NCBI GenBank assembly: GCA_917880885.1
Contig: OU862928.1
Span: forward strand, 39,234,962 to 39,298,961
Source of the DNA: Limnephilus marmoratus
Taxonomy: Eukaryota; Arthropoda; Insecta; Trichoptera; Limnephilidae
Reading direction: 5' to 3'
DNA length: 64,000 nucleotides
The notes under the pieces are model-generated. The model was not told where the DNA came from, did no database searches, and saw only the letters and a list, made by a program, of their open reading frames with translations. The position numbers and the translations under genes were made by a program. Below, piece by piece: positions 41,307 through 52,532 of this stretch; the first letter of the stretch is position 1, and each line of letters begins with the position of its first letter.

Positions 41307-44300
41307 CTATACTGGTATATTATTTGATTTTACTATATCCTTCACATGAAAATCACCCGCAACTTTTCCGTTTAAGTCTGCAAGCGTATAGATTAGATTG
41401 GATTTTTTCTTTACTACCACATTCTGAACAAACCGAGGTGCCAATTTCTGTGCGAAATAATTCAATGCGTTAGATTGTGCAAAATTTCTCCGCCACACCA
41501 CATCACCAACCTGATAGGTGATGTGTTTTCTGCGCAGGTTGTAATGGTCAGCTCCTTTTTGATAAGCTTTAAGAAGAGCATTCGAGACTTGCTCGTAAAT
41601 CGAAGACAACTCTTCTAGTTTCTGTGCATAAGCTTTAGGTTGAGCACCCACTTGCGAATTGGATTCCTCATCCGTTATTGGATTACGGTGCAGATCACCG
41701 TCCAGTATCTGCTCCCGACCGTGCATCAGGAAATAAGGTGTATAACCTGTAGCGCAGTTTACCGTGTTATTCATAGCCGATTGAACTTGCGGAAGAAATT
41801 TGGACCAATTTCGGTGGTCTGATTCAACAAGGATCGATAACGCCGTACCCAAGGTTTGATTATAACGTTCGACTACATTGTTTTGAGGCGTATAAGACGA
41901 ATTGTAAAATGGTGGTGGTATGTTATAACTACTAAGTAAGTCCTTAAATTCTTTCGAAACAAATTGACGACCATTATCACAGACGATAGTTCGTGGTACG
42001 CCGTGAACAAGAAAGATGTTTTCTTCTAAGATTTTAATTATGCTTCTCGCGGTGCCATTGCGCAGCGGAAATAGCCATGTAAATTTAGAAAAAACGTCTA
42101 CACATGATAAGATTACGGTAAAACCTGAGTAACTCCTAGGTAAAGGACCTACTAAATCTATCGACAACATTTGCAAGGGTCGTGTGACCTTTTTTGGGTT
42201 TGAAGAGATGCCGTTAGGTGGGGCTGTACTTATTTTGTGGGCCTTGCAGACTGTACAACGATTAACAAATTGCTTAACATCCTTATACATATTAGGCCAA
42301 TAGTAACGCAATTGCACCTTTTTATAGGTTTTGAATACCCCAGGATGACAAGCTCGCGAAGACTCGTGTAAATTTGAAAGAATTGCCTGTCTACCTTCCT
42401 GCGGAACTACCCTCTTCCAGGCAGTATCCTCGCACAGAGCTAGACTAGTCTTTGTGTGTCGGAACAATTCATTATTACGCATTTGAAAGTTCTGGAAACG
42501 TTGTGGAAAATCTTGGCATCCTTTCCAGGCTTTCAAATACCACGTATCCTTTGTATGTTCAGTGTCCATACCTGATAATACGGCAAGGTCCATTCGTGAT
42601 AGCACGTCTGGAACAACATGTTGTGTCCCTTTGCGATGGACAACGTCAAAAGAAAATTGCGAAAGGCGAGAGCTCCACCGTGCAAGACGGCCACTAGGGT
42701 TGGACAAGGACCCCAGCCATTTCAAGCTTGAGTGGTCAGTAACTACTGAAAAATGAGCTCCTTCTATATACGGTCTAAAGTGAGTCACCGAGTCTAGCAC
42801 AGCTAAGAGTTCCCGTTCAGTGATGCCATAATTTCTTTCATGAACGTTTAAGCAACGTGAGTAATAAGCGATGGGATGCTCTTGCCCGTCTACGTCTTGG
42901 ATCAAAACTCCTCCAATCCCTGCGGAGCTCGCGTCGCAATGGATAGAGAAAGGCCTGGTGAAATCCGGGCAGCATAAAACTGGAGCCGTAGTCAACGCGC
43001 GTTTTAAATCTTTAAAAGCAGTTTCAGCTTCCTGAGACCACTTGAAATTGCTAATTCCATTTTTAGAACCTGTGAGTTTAGTAAGAGGGGCAGCTATTCC
43101 CGAAAATCCTTTAATGAACCTTCTAAAGTAACCGCACAAACCAATGAATGCCCGGATTTGTTTTGCATTTTTTGGGACTGGGAAATTTTTGATGCTTTCT
43201 ATTTTTATCGGATCCGTACGGAGACCCTGCGAATCTACTAAATACCCTAAATATTTAAGTTCTGATTTGCAAAACTCGGATTTTTTTAAGTTTATGGTAA
43301 GACCTGCGTCTCGCAAACGTTCGTATACACGGTTTAATAGATTAAGATGTGACTCCAAATCTTCTGATATTAAGATCAAATCATCCAGATAGCAAAAAGC
43401 ATTATCGTCGAATTCCGGCCCAAAAAGAACATCTGCCAGTCTTTGCAACTCACTAGGGGCGTTTTTCAGTCCGAAAGGCATACGGGTGAACTCAAACAAA
43501 CCCCGTCCAGGGACGACGAAAGCTGTTTTCTCACAAGAGTCCTTGTCTAAGGCAATTTGCCAAAAAGCCTTTGAAAGGTCTATAGAAGAGACGTACCTAG
43601 CTCCACCTAGCTTGTCTAGAATCCGCGATATATATGGCAAAGGGTACGCGTCGCGAATCGTGACATTATTGATTTTGCGAGAGTCTAAGCAAAAACGACC
43701 GGTACCGTCTTTTTTTGTAACGATTAATACTGGACTCGACCATGGAGAACGTGAGGGACGTATTACTCCTAATTTTAGCATTTCATCTACTTCTAATTCT
43801 AATTGTTTTTGTCTTGCTGGAGACAAAGGATAATACCTTTGTTTGATCGGAGGCCCTGTTGTATTAATCTTGTGTTTGACTAAATGCGTCAGGCCTAAGC
43901 CACGCTTCTCGAAAGAAATCGATTCAAATTTTTTAATAATAGCAGAGAGTGCCTGATTCTCTGAGGGACTTAAGGAAGAGGCTGGCTGAATTGCCCGCAA
44001 CCCATTAATTTTGTTTTCCGAAGTAGGACCAATAGCTTTTGAAAACAGCTCCGGTGCGATATGGAACTGCTTCCAAAAGTCTATACCTAGGATAAACGAT
44101 GGTGACAATGTCGGGATGACGTAGAAAAGTATTGTATGGGTAATTGATTTGTACGTCACCGGCAACGACATTGTACCCAGGACTGGCTGATTCGCACCGT
44201 CCGCTGTTGATACACTAAAATTAACCTTAACTAATTCTATACCTAACTTAATAAAAATCTTATAACTATCACCTCCCAAACACGATAATGAGGCGCCACT

Positions 44301-44396
44301 GTCCAACAGTGCGCTGTAAAAATTGTTAAATATATATACATTTGCATAAGGACGACCATCGTTTTCAATCTCCATCCCCTGTGGCAGTGGGCCCAC
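41307..44396 (-). CDS. pol: Gypsy Pol polyprotein (protease, RT, RNase H, integrase)
   Basis: In order: aspartic protease YSALLDSGASLSCLG; reverse transcriptase FCLDSRKINNVTIRDAYPLP, MPFGLKNAPSELQRL and CYLDDLILISED (YLDD at residues 336-339 counted from 44396); RNase H SIHCDASSAGIGGVLI; integrase with a zinc-binding HHCC-type region (CHPGVFKTYKKV then CTVCKAH), SIDLVGPLPRS and CDNGRQFVSKEF. The first ATG-like start is a GTG at 44396, but the frame is open upstream into gag, so Pol is probably made as a Gag-Pol product by -1 frameshifting. No internal stops. Confidence 0.92.
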   Translation of the reverse strand: MGPLPQGMEIENDGRPYANVYIFNNFYSALLDSGASLSCLGGDSYKIFIKLGIELVKVNFSVSTADGANQPVLGTMSLPVTYKSITHTILFYVIPTLSPSFILGIDFWKQFHIAPELFSKAIGPTSENKINGLRAIQPASSLSPSENQALSAIIKKFESISFEKRGLGLTHLVKHKINTTGPPIKQRYYPLSPARQKQLELEVDEMLKLGVIRPSRSPWSSPVLIVTKKDGTGRFCLDSRKINNVTIRDAYPLPYISRILDKLGGARYVSSIDLSKAFWQIALDKDSCEKTAFVVPGRGLFEFTRMPFGLKNAPSELQRLADVLFGPEFDDNAFCYLDDLILISEDLESHLNLLNRVYERLRDAGLTINLKKSEFCKSELKYLGYLVDSQGLRTDPIKIESIKNFPVPKNAKQIRAFIGLCGYFRRFIKGFSGIAAPLTKLTGSKNGISNFKWSQEAETAFKDLKRALTTAPVLCCPDFTRPFSIHCDASSAGIGGVLIQDVDGQEHPIAYYSRCLNVHERNYGITERELLAVLDSVTHFRPYIEGAHFSVVTDHSSLKWLGSLSNPSGRLARWSSRLSQFSFDVVHRKGTQHVVPDVLSRMDLAVLSGMDTEHTKDTWYLKAWKGCQDFPQRFQNFQMRNNELFRHTKTSLALCEDTAWKRVVPQEGRQAILSNLHESSRACHPGVFKTYKKVQLRYYWPNMYKDVKQFVNRCTVCKAHKISTAPPNGISSNPKKVTRPLQMLSIDLVGPLPRSYSGFTVILSCVDVFSKFTWLFPLRNGTARSIIKILEENIFLVHGVPRTIVCDNGRQFVSKEFKDLLSSYNIPPPFYNSSYTPQNNVVERYNQTLGTALSILVESDHRNWSKFLPQVQSAMNNTVNCATGYTPYFLMHGREQILDGDLHRNPITDEESNSQVGAQPKAYAQKLEELSSIYEQVSNALLKAYQKGADHYNLRRKHITYQVGDVVWRRNFAQSNALNYFAQKLAPRFVQNVVVKKKSNLIYTLADLNGKVAGDFHVKDIVKSNNIPV

Positions 44397-44503
44397 TGTT
44401 CCAGGTGATGGGACTGAAAGAAACTGATGGACTAGTCGGAGCCAACTCTTCCATTCCCGATTCCTCTGCGCATAGGATGGGACGTGGTAAGAGAGACTCC
44501 GCC

Positions 44504-45679
44504 CTAGTTTTCCGACTTGTTATTATTAATTCTTCCTTTAACCGCTCCCACTTTTGGATTATTTCCCGCTGCGGCTTTTCTTTTACAGTCCGCTACAACA
44601 TGTCCCGGTTTCTTACAATAAAGACAAAATTGATTCCTAACAATGGTTCTAGAAGTTCCTTCGGTATTTAGACTATTTCCATTGAAAGAAGACGGAGGTT
44701 TGTTATTGTTGTAACCCGCATTGGTGTTACTGTAGTTACGCCCAGCATGACTATAACTATTGCCATTAGAAGATTGTTTATAATTATTATAAGAAAACCC
44801 TGTACGTTTATAAGTACCGGTATTATTGTTTGACAAAGTTTTATTGGTAGGCCCAAATCTCTCTTCTTTATTAGTAGTATAGTTATTGCTTTTTTCAAAT
44901 TTGTTTGAAAAAGAAGAAGAAGAAGTAGCAAATTCCTCCGGTGGTGTCGCATACGACTCTAAGTTTCCTGCGTAAGTTGTTAACTGTTCGAATGTAAAAA
45001 TATCTCTAGAAACTAATAAGTTAGTGTACATTGGAAGCAAAGCCTTTTTGGCAAGCCGCAAAAGTTCCTGCTCAGGAAGTTTAGCTTCTAGCATGTTATT
45101 TAGAGATTTCATTCTAAGTGAAAACTCAAGGACTGACATACCTTTTGGTTGCGTCATGTTGAAAAGTTTTACTTTTAAGTCCGTTTGTAGGTCATTTGCC
45201 TCAAATTGATTGATCAAAAGTTTAGACAGCTCGTCCCATTTCAAGTCCGGATGATATATTGACCTGAACCAAAGTAATGCTAGTCCATCTAACAGATCAG
45301 GAAAAACGCGAACTAGATTATCGTGACTAAAATTTTTCGTCCTACATTTTTCTTCAATCAACAAGAGAAATTCTCTTATGCTCGATTTTCCATCAAATTT
45401 TATCTTCCAATTTTCCACATTGATGGTGGGTGATTCTCTATAAATAATTTTTGTGTGTTTAATTATTGTAGGGTTGTCAACGGTCTGGTTCTCAGAATCC
45501 GAATCTGAAGAATCCATATCTGTTTCTGATATTGTTGGCATCTTAAGTGCCTTATTAAATGCACGCGCCTGCGAGCGCAACGCGTGAGAGGTGGATGCCG
45601 GTTCAAGAGAACGACTTGATAATTCTTTTATGAGATCCTCTTTAGAGGCGTTGTTGATGTTTGGGATAGGAGTTGACAT
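44504..45679 (-). CDS. gag: Gypsy Gag
   Basis: 391 residues. The central part (IREFLLLIEEKC, LLDGLALLWFRSIYHPDLKW, FEANDLQTDLKVKLFNMTQP) is the retrotransposon capsid fold shared by Gypsy Gag proteins. A long Asn/Ser/Gly-rich linker follows, then a CCHC zinc knuckle, CLYCKKPGHVVADC, near the C terminus for nucleic-acid binding. Intact from ATG to TAG. Confidence 0.9.
   Translation of the reverse strand: MSTPIPNINNASKEDLIKELSSRSLEPASTSHALRSQARAFNKALKMPTISETDMDSSDSDSENQTVDNPTIIKHTKIIYRESPTINVENWKIKFDGKSSIREFLLLIEEKCRTKNFSHDNLVRVFPDLLDGLALLWFRSIYHPDLKWDELSKLLINQFEANDLQTDLKVKLFNMTQPKGMSVLEFSLRMKSLNNMLEAKLPEQELLRLAKKALLPMYTNLLVSRDIFTFEQLTTYAGNLESYATPPEEFATSSSSFSNKFEKSNNYTTNKEERFGPTNKTLSNNNTGTYKRTGFSYNNYKQSSNGNSYSHAGRNYSNTNAGYNNNKPPSSFNGNSLNTEGTSRTIVRNQFCLYCKKPGHVVADCKRKAAAGNNPKVGAVKGRINNNKSEN
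44507..44513 (-). promoter_or_regulatory. candidate -1 ribosomal frameshift site at the gag stop
   Basis: On the coding strand the last gag codons are GAA AAC TAG within CGGAAAACTAG. A -1 slip on this A-run places the ribosome in the pol frame, which is open from here to the pol stop. Pol lies in the -1 frame relative to gag. Slippage here is inferred, not shown. Confidence 0.45.
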
Positions 45680-46798
45680 TGTTAAAACAATTGGATAAAA
45701 TAATAAAATAATGAAAAGTTGTTGTTAATGTTAATAATTATTGTTGATGTTATTTTTGTTGACGTATAATATAGATTGTTGATGATAAGTAGAACAAACC
45801 AAAAAAAAAAAAAAAAAAAAAAAAATTTAAATAATGAAAGAATGGAGAAAAAAAAAAAAAATTTTTTTTTTTTTTAGCAACCCTGTATTTTGTGGCAACC
45901 TTGACATCCAAAGTAATTCTGGCGTAGGTATTTTACTGAATTTACCACCGAAATTCCAAGCATAATTTCAAAAAAGAATAATCCAAAAAAAAATATTTTT
46001 TCAATAAAAGAAAAATATTCCAACAATTTAGTTAAATATGTCAAACTATTCCACCACTCTCAATAATCGATGTATTATTGTTTGAATTTGAATGTTGTTG
46101 ATTAATTATGACCATCCTTTATGTATGATGATGTCTTAAGGAATAAATTATAAATTTAATCTCATTGAATAACAATCCCTTCATTATACTACACTTGTTA
46201 AATAATTAATAATTCTAACTAATTCACTTAAATTCATAACAAGAATTCTAGTTTGATGTAAACCCATCTGTCACTATTGACATTCGCTTGTCTGAAATAA
46301 ACAGCAATTGACACTTACGATGTTTACCTTTTAAATTGCCTCTATTTAGAAGCATAGACAATATCTATTTTTTTTTTTTTTTAAATAAACCTATGTAATT
46401 TTCTTTTATCATAGAAGAAATATTGTCTATGGTGATACCCGACGCTTCTATGAAAGTAATATTTCAAATATTGAGGTTAAGTTGACGTATTGACATTTAA
46501 AACATAACCTGTATTACATGTCTACTGAGCACGAGAAACACCAAAATACATGACATAATTATACGTAAATTGCAACACTCCGTATTGCAAAGGACATTGT
46601 TGTATTTGAATTATAACGAGACACCATTGCACCATTAAATTAATGAATATTATTATGAAATTACAGTATCATACTGTTTTAAATCTCTGTGACAAAATAG
46701 TAAGTTGTAAAACGAGATTTTAGTTGATCGATTTGATGAATATAATTGTGAGTAAAGAATGTGTCTTTATACGAGCAACCCACGTTAAAGGCGTCAAA
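45680..46798 (-). other. Gypsy 5' leader
   Basis: Untranslated region between the 5' LTR and gag, with long poly-A/T runs near 45800-45875 and 46370. No primer-binding site starting TGG immediately next to the LTR could be assigned. Confidence 0.55.
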
Positions 46799-48095
46799 TG
46801 TTATGTGAATATCTTATAATTCACGTTGAAACGGCAATTATTACGTGCAAAATGGCGTAAGGAGCCATATGATGTGGCTAGCTGAGAGGGAAGAAGACGG
46901 GATGAATACAACTGCGTACTTTTCTATTAATAGAGCGCCAAATCCTGTTCAAGACAGAATATGTCCACAGTTGAATTCACTACGCCTTCTTCCTAGAACG
47001 ACGGAGAGCATTTAATTCTTCCCAGGGAGCGTGGGCACTATGACAATCACTTCTTTACTCATCATTAGGAACTACAGTGTATCGATATGAAATAACAAAG
47101 AGATTTGAATCAATATTTTCTATATTTACAATATCGAACATTTAAAACAATACGGTATTATAAACCAATTTTACAAGGGAAAAAATACACTACTGAAAAC
47201 TCACCCCTGTATTGCGACCATGACCTTGAAAACTAGCTAATTCGGATTAAGTGCCTGCGGGCAGGCATGATGCACGTAGTGGAGCTTGGTGCTTCGTCCA
47301 GCATCCAAGAGGTTGCCCTGATGTGATCCTGCTGAGGTCGCGATGCCAAACCCCCCTGGGAGCATCAGGACGATGAGAAATGATCCGGTGTATTGCGCCA
47401 GCCTGGCCAGCAGTATGATGCCCGTCCTACGAGGCCATCAATCCCAAATAGATGGATGCCTACGGGATTTGTTGACAGACGGAGACGGCGACGAATCCGG
47501 GGTTGCGGTGAACCGGAACGGTCTGTTCTGCGTATCAAAATCAAGTACGCGGGTTTTTTATATGAACGCCTCAGTAGGCGGCGGATGTTAAAGTTAAAAA
47601 TCCGAACACTAATTAAATAAACTTCGCCGTGGCTTGCGAGGTGTAGCGGGAGTCCATGTTCGCCAATTGCACTTTCCCAGTCGCCAGATCAGCTAGATAA
47701 ACGGCATTACTTATTCTCGTCGCACGAGGCGCCGACGGCCATTGATGAACCGAAAACTTCGTTAATTCCGGGCCGAACAATTCGGATCTTTAGGTTAATC
47801 CCGTTATTTACACATAATGTACGGATCTCTTTGCAACGCGGAGTCGTATTGTTCCGGTATATTTTACATTATAAAACTTAAATCGCTAGGTGACTGTGCC
47901 CGAGAAAAACACGGCGTCCTCCCGTGTTCTCTCTCGTCCAGAGTGCCGTTTCAAAAACAAAACCCGTTTCCGCTCAGTCTGCCAACCTGCCGAGTATCTC
48001 GAATAAACTATTACCATCCTTCAAATAAAGGTACCTGCCTATCCGAGTAATAAATTAAAGTAATTTATATGTAATGATGCATCCACATCATAACA
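46799..48095 (-). repeat. Gypsy 5' LTR
   Basis: Near-identical to 38519-39815. As the element is on the minus strand, this copy drives transcription leftward. Confidence 0.92.
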
Positions 48096-48750
48096 GGTAT
48101 AATAATGATTTACCTATATGCAATTTATTCTAACTTAGAGATCGGCGGGTATCTATACTGCAATGAAAAAATATTTTTTCGACTAATATGCCTTTTTATT
48201 TTTTTATAAAAATGTAGGTTACACAGCTTTACTTTAAGAGGAATATAAACGCTAGAAATGTTTCGAATCTCATGCCTGCAAAATTTTAAAATCGAGCGTC
48301 TTTTTGCACGAGGCTAGTAAGCGAAAAAGTGGTTTTTATTTATTTTGTGCATAATTTTATAAGAACGAAAAAAAGTTAGAACATAGAAAAAGTCAAAAAT
48401 AGTCTTAGCCGTAAAGGTGTATTTTTTAAAAAATTTTACTTACATTACTTCATAGTTAAGTCATGAGAAAACATTTTTTTTAGTGGTTTACGCTTATATT
48501 TTTTGTTACGTAAATAATAATTTTATTGTAATTCCAATACATAGATAAAGTAGTTAAAGCTTCAATTTATCCGTAGCATATTTTTTGATGTTCATACTGT
48601 AAGCCGATTCGTCGTAAAGATTAATCAAAATAGTATCTAAACAGGATTTCACGTATATATTCATCTTAACACCATGAGTGATGTGTTTAGTATTGCCATT
48701 TGATCAACAGTGGCGCCCTCATATATTTTCTACTCTTTTTTGACAAACTG

Positions 48751-49084
48751 TACTTACTATACCAGGAATATTTATTTTGAATCAACTCCTTTGTAAATAA
48801 TATTAAAAAAAATAGTTGGCATTTACGAAAAACATAAAATCAAAGGTAATAAGTTACTTAATTTTACCTAATTAAAAATTTAACAAAATAATTTCTTCTA
48901 AACTGTGGAATAAGTTACTTAATTTTACCTAATTTACTAGCTGACCCGACGAACTTCGTACCGCCTCAGAATCAATAAGTTGAATTAAATTAAATTTTTT
49001 AGTGAAGCAATTATTAATTTGCGTTGTATACCTACGGATTTATATTTTTTGTGATTTTCTTACTTTTCCACTTCCTTACGGCAA
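48751..49084. other. AT-rich; short direct repeat
   Basis: AAGTTACTTAATTTTACCTA occurs twice (about 48851 and 48910). CTAGCTGACCCGACGAACTT near 48938 resembles a common insect repeat start. No gene. Confidence 0.45.
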
Positions 49085-49575
49085 TTTTTGAAAGGAAGCG
49101 GGTACGGGTGCCGCCGCCCCGGGAACGATTTATTTTGATAACCAACACCTCTGCCATAGGTCACCCCAAGTGGTTCGCTACGTTTGATGATTTAGCAGGG
49201 GTGCCCAGGTTCATGGGGTGACTTTTCTACGGGTCTTGGCGGCGGATGCGTCTGCCCACCTGCTGCATGGCGGGCTGGATCGAGAAAGACTGGTTGAGGG
49301 AGGTATTTTTACCTTTCCAGCCAGATTCTCTCGACCAATGGGTCGAAAGAGTCCGGCTGGAAAGGTCAAGGTAAAAGGTCGATTCCGGTCAAAGCAATGA
49401 CCTTGCACCGCAGTTGGAAGGATGGATTCACTCCCGGGTACACTGACCTCCAAATTCCTACCCACCCCTCATGCCTTTTTCCTTCCCAGAACTTCCTATC
49501 CTACCCTTCCTTAAAAAGACCCTCAACACAGCATCTTCTATGATGACATAGGTCCTGAGTGGAGCTTACGTAAAA
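49085..49575 (+). repeat. dispersed repeat family with shared peptide, copy C
   Basis: The fullest copy. Encodes ILITNTSAIGHPKWFATFDD then LAGVPRFMG in one frame, followed by a region with an inverted repeat (ACCTTTCCAGCCAGATTCTC near 49312 and GGCTGGAAAGGT near 49354), ending with GTGGAGCTTACGTAAAAAAA. Related to 5918-6617 (inverted) and 29255-29400. Confidence 0.6.
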
Positions 49576-49630
49576 AAAATGCTTTTCATTTCAGAGATAT
49601 ATTATTATTTCTTCGACGATATATTGCATA

Positions 49631-50422
49631 TAGGGTTGCCATCTGACCGGCTTTAGCCGGACATGTTTGGCTTTTTTAGGTCGTGTCCGGCTAAATATTT
49701 ATATGTCCGGCCTGTACGGCTTTTGTTAGGCTTTTTGTTAGTGTAACGCGGTGCACACAATGTTCAAAGAGTTTTCTCTTTAAAAAAACGCCCAGTGGAC
49801 CAAGGAACGCAATAAATTGCCAACATAAACAATTGCTAAGATGATGTATACATTGTGTAATTTAAAAATGACATGTCAAGAATTTTATGAAATGATTTCC
49901 AAAGGAAACGACGTTTTAGATAAAGTAGGCGAAAAAGCCAAATATACAAAATGGTACATTTGTGTAATTTTTGAGTAATGTCCAGATTTCATTTCAATTT
50001 TTTTTTTTTTCGTTTTTGTCCACAAAGATAAATATGTTTAATTTTATATCTATTTAATGAAAATTTTTAGTCAACTGTTTAACCAGAAAAAGAGTTATGT
50101 TTTGTTTGTTTGTTTCATAAGTTTATTATGTTACGAGTATGTCTACAGACAGAGGACTCAATATTTTTTTTGTAATTGACATTTACATAATATTCTATAT
50201 AAATTTCAAATGATGACAAGAATAAGACTGATTAATGATTGTTGTTATTAAACTGGTTAATGTATGATTAATAAACAACTGTAACTTGTAACAGATTTAT
50301 TATTATTATGTATAACAGTATGTCCAAAATTACTTACGTTCGTCCGGCTTTTAGGGCAAAATGTCCGGCCTTACACAGCGCAGAGTCAGGCTTTTTTTTT
50401 ATTTTAGAAGATGGCAACCCTA
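49631..50422. mobile_element. hAT-like MITE with 8-bp TSD
   Basis: Ends TAGGGTTGCCATCT and its exact inverse, flanked by ATTGCATA at 49623-49630 and 50423-50430. Interior has repeated CCGGCTTT/GTCCGGC motifs near both ends. Non-coding, 792 bp. Confidence 0.85.
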
Positions 50423-50619
50423 ATTGCATATCCTTCAACATGTGTGACCGTATCGTTGGTGAAATCTTTAATAAAACCCTTTGTACAATTTCCGTCTACC
50501 ATGCAAGGCGATGAACGATTCAAATTACCGCATGGACCGTGAATCATGTTTGTAGTAACAATATCAAACAGTAACTGATTAGTAAAAAATTTAAAATTAG
50601 AGAAAAGAGGCCGGCTTCG

Positions 50620-50912
50620 TTCTCATCGGGTCAGAAGTGACACCGGTTTGAATTACTAATATCACTTTTAAAAAATAGGGGTTAATGGTAGAAGGGTGAA
50701 AATTTAGGGCTGCATGTATTTTTTAATGCCTCACCATAAAGAAATAAAAAATTTGTCAAAAAAAAAAAAAAAAAAATTCGGAGTGGAACACTCTTTACTT
50801 TTAGGGGTATGAAAAATAGATGTTGGTCGATTCTCAGACCTACCAGATAAGCACACAAAATTTCATCAAAATTGGTCCAGCCGTTTCGGAGGAGTATGAT
50901 AACAAACACCGT
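50620..50912 (-). repeat. dispersed repeat, left half, target of the LTR insertion
   Basis: AAATTGGTCCAGCCGTTTCG then AACAAACACCGT is, inverted, the same family as 14025 and 61595. Its continuation (GTGACACGAGAATTTTATAT) lies at 61240 beyond the LTR element. Confidence 0.65.
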
Positions 50913-52286
50913 TGTAACGGACGTGTTGCGCACCCTCTTTTTTAATTTAATTTTTATAATTTTCATGCATTCTTTATGTACAATGCCCCGGTGCAACCAA
51001 ATAAAGCTTGCGTGCCAGGTTGCCACCGGGAGACATTTTCTAACAAATTGTCATTATTTTTCCGCCTCCCTTTTATTTATTGTTTGCGGCCCCATGAAGG
51101 GCCGTTATCATGGCTCGGGGCAACAGTTTGCGGCCCCGGTCAGGGCCTATATTGCGGCTTCGCTGCCAAAGAAGAGCAAGTCTGCTCTGGCTGCCTTGCC
51201 TCCCCTTTATTTTTGCGGCCCTAAAAAGGGCCATTTTTTCGGCTCCACCGCCAGGAGCAACAAGGGTTTGCCCAGACCGGCTTCGCTGCCAAAGAAGAGC
51301 AAGTCTGCTCTGGCAACCTTGCCTCCTTTTCCACTAGGAAGAGAGTCTGCTTGCCACCAACAGGCAAGCAGACTGCTTTGCCTCCACCGCCAAGAAGACG
51401 GACGGCCTTTTCGCCTCCTCCTCCTCCGCCAGGAAGACGGACGGCCTTGCCTAATTTTTTATTATTACTTAGCCCGCGAAGCCTACAAGGCCCACAAAGG
51501 CAAACATAAAGCCCACGAGGGCAAATCTAAAGCCCTACAAGGCATCAAGAAGAAGCCAACCGGAGTCACTCCTTGGCCGGCTTCGCTGCTAGGGAGAACA
51601 AGAGTCACTCCTTGGCCGGCTGCGCTGCTAGGGAGAACAAGAGTCACTCCTTGGCCGGCTTCGCTGCTAGGGAGAACAAGAGTCACTCCTTGGCCGGCTT
51701 CGCTGCTAGGGAGAACAAGAGCCTGCCCCATGCCGGCTTCGCTGCTAGGGAGAACAAGAGCCTGCCCCAGGCCAGCTACGCTGCTAGGGACAACAAGAGC
51801 CCGCATTCTTCAATATTGCGGCCCCAACAAGGGCCATTATTTAGCCACCAAGGAGGCCAGAATCCCCTCCACATTTTTTATAAAACTATGTCCGATCGCC
51901 GTCGGGTTCAATTAACCCAATAAATATGTCGATTTTTTCAAAAATAAAATTATAAGTTATTCTTCAACATTCAAACAAGTCTTTTATTTACTCTACAAGT
52001 GGTCCAGACACCTACCTCTGGAAGTCTGCGACCTGCTGCCAGCTGCTGCCTCCTGCCGAAGTTCTGCCTGAACGAGAACCCGGTGCCTACCGCTGCAGTC
52101 GGCCCTGACTCTGGGCACTGCAAGGCACCGCTCAGGCAGAAACGAGGCGCATCCAGGGCCATACCACTGGATGTAGGGAGGCCAGCCCGCTACTACAACC
52201 ATCATCAGCGTGAGCTAGTGGAAGGCGTGCACAAGACCGGTGCCCCTTATTTTACAGTCTTGTAAAGACCTGATACGTCTGTTACA
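50913..52286 (+). repeat. 5' LTR of the non-autonomous element
   Basis: 1,374 bp. Contains AATAAA signals at about 50999 and 51920, several GCGGCCC-N-AAGGGCC hairpins and six 39-bp units of the TCGCTGCTAGGGAGAACAAG type (51567-51800), against eight in the 3' LTR. Confidence 0.85.
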
Positions 52287-52288
52287 AG

Positions 52289-52306
52289 TGGTCCTTCGAG
52301 CCGGAT
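52289..52306 (+). promoter_or_regulatory. primer-binding site
   Basis: TGGTCCTTCGAGCCGGAT, beginning TGG (the complement of tRNA CCA ends) two bases after the 5' LTR. The cognate tRNA was not identified. Confidence 0.6.
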
Positions 52307-52532
52307 CAGCTGCACGCCTGACACGCCACGCTGACGCTACGCCTGACGCCACGCTGACGCTACGCCTGACGCTACGCCTGACGCTACGCCAGACGCCACG
52401 CCTGACGCCACGCCTGATGCTACACCATGCCAGGACTGACGCCACGCCCCATGTCAGGGCTGATGCCACGCCTGATGCCATGGCCCATGTCAGGGCCGAT
52501 GCCACGACTGATGCCACATCACGCCTGATGCC

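Larger units (their letters stand above)
38519..48095 (-). mobile_element. full-length Ty3/Gypsy retrotransposon
   Basis: Two 1,297-bp LTRs (38519-39815, 46799-48095), each starting TG and ending CA in plus orientation, enclose gag and pol on the minus strand. The 4-bp target duplication GGTA lies at 38515-38518 and 48096-48099. One substitution between the LTRs was noticed (at about 39320/47600), so insertion is recent. A polypurine tract (minus strand GGCGAGGGGGG, about 39820-39830) abuts the 3' LTR as expected. About 1.5 kb between pol and the 3' LTR encodes no recognisable envelope. A primer-binding site starting TGG next to the 5' LTR was not obvious. Confidence 0.92.
36408..48750. mobile_element. 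TA-flanked DNA transposon, copy 2, holding two later insertions
   Basis: Ends are inverted over at least 20 bases (AGTTTGTCAAAAAAGAGTAG) and flanked by TA at 36406-36407 and 48751-48752. Host sequence at 36408-36824, 38490-38514 and 48100-48750 is collinear with the copy at 9264-10597. Without the LINE (36825-38479) and the Gypsy element (38519-48095) it would be about 1.1 kb. No transposase seen; Tc1/mariner-like by TA target. Confidence 0.75.

Noticed and set aside
51483..51923. Repetitive frames within the LTRs (LPSSEAGQGVT and ARENKSHSLAGF types)
   Set aside because: A 39-bp unit is open in all frames; the same frames recur in the other LTR.
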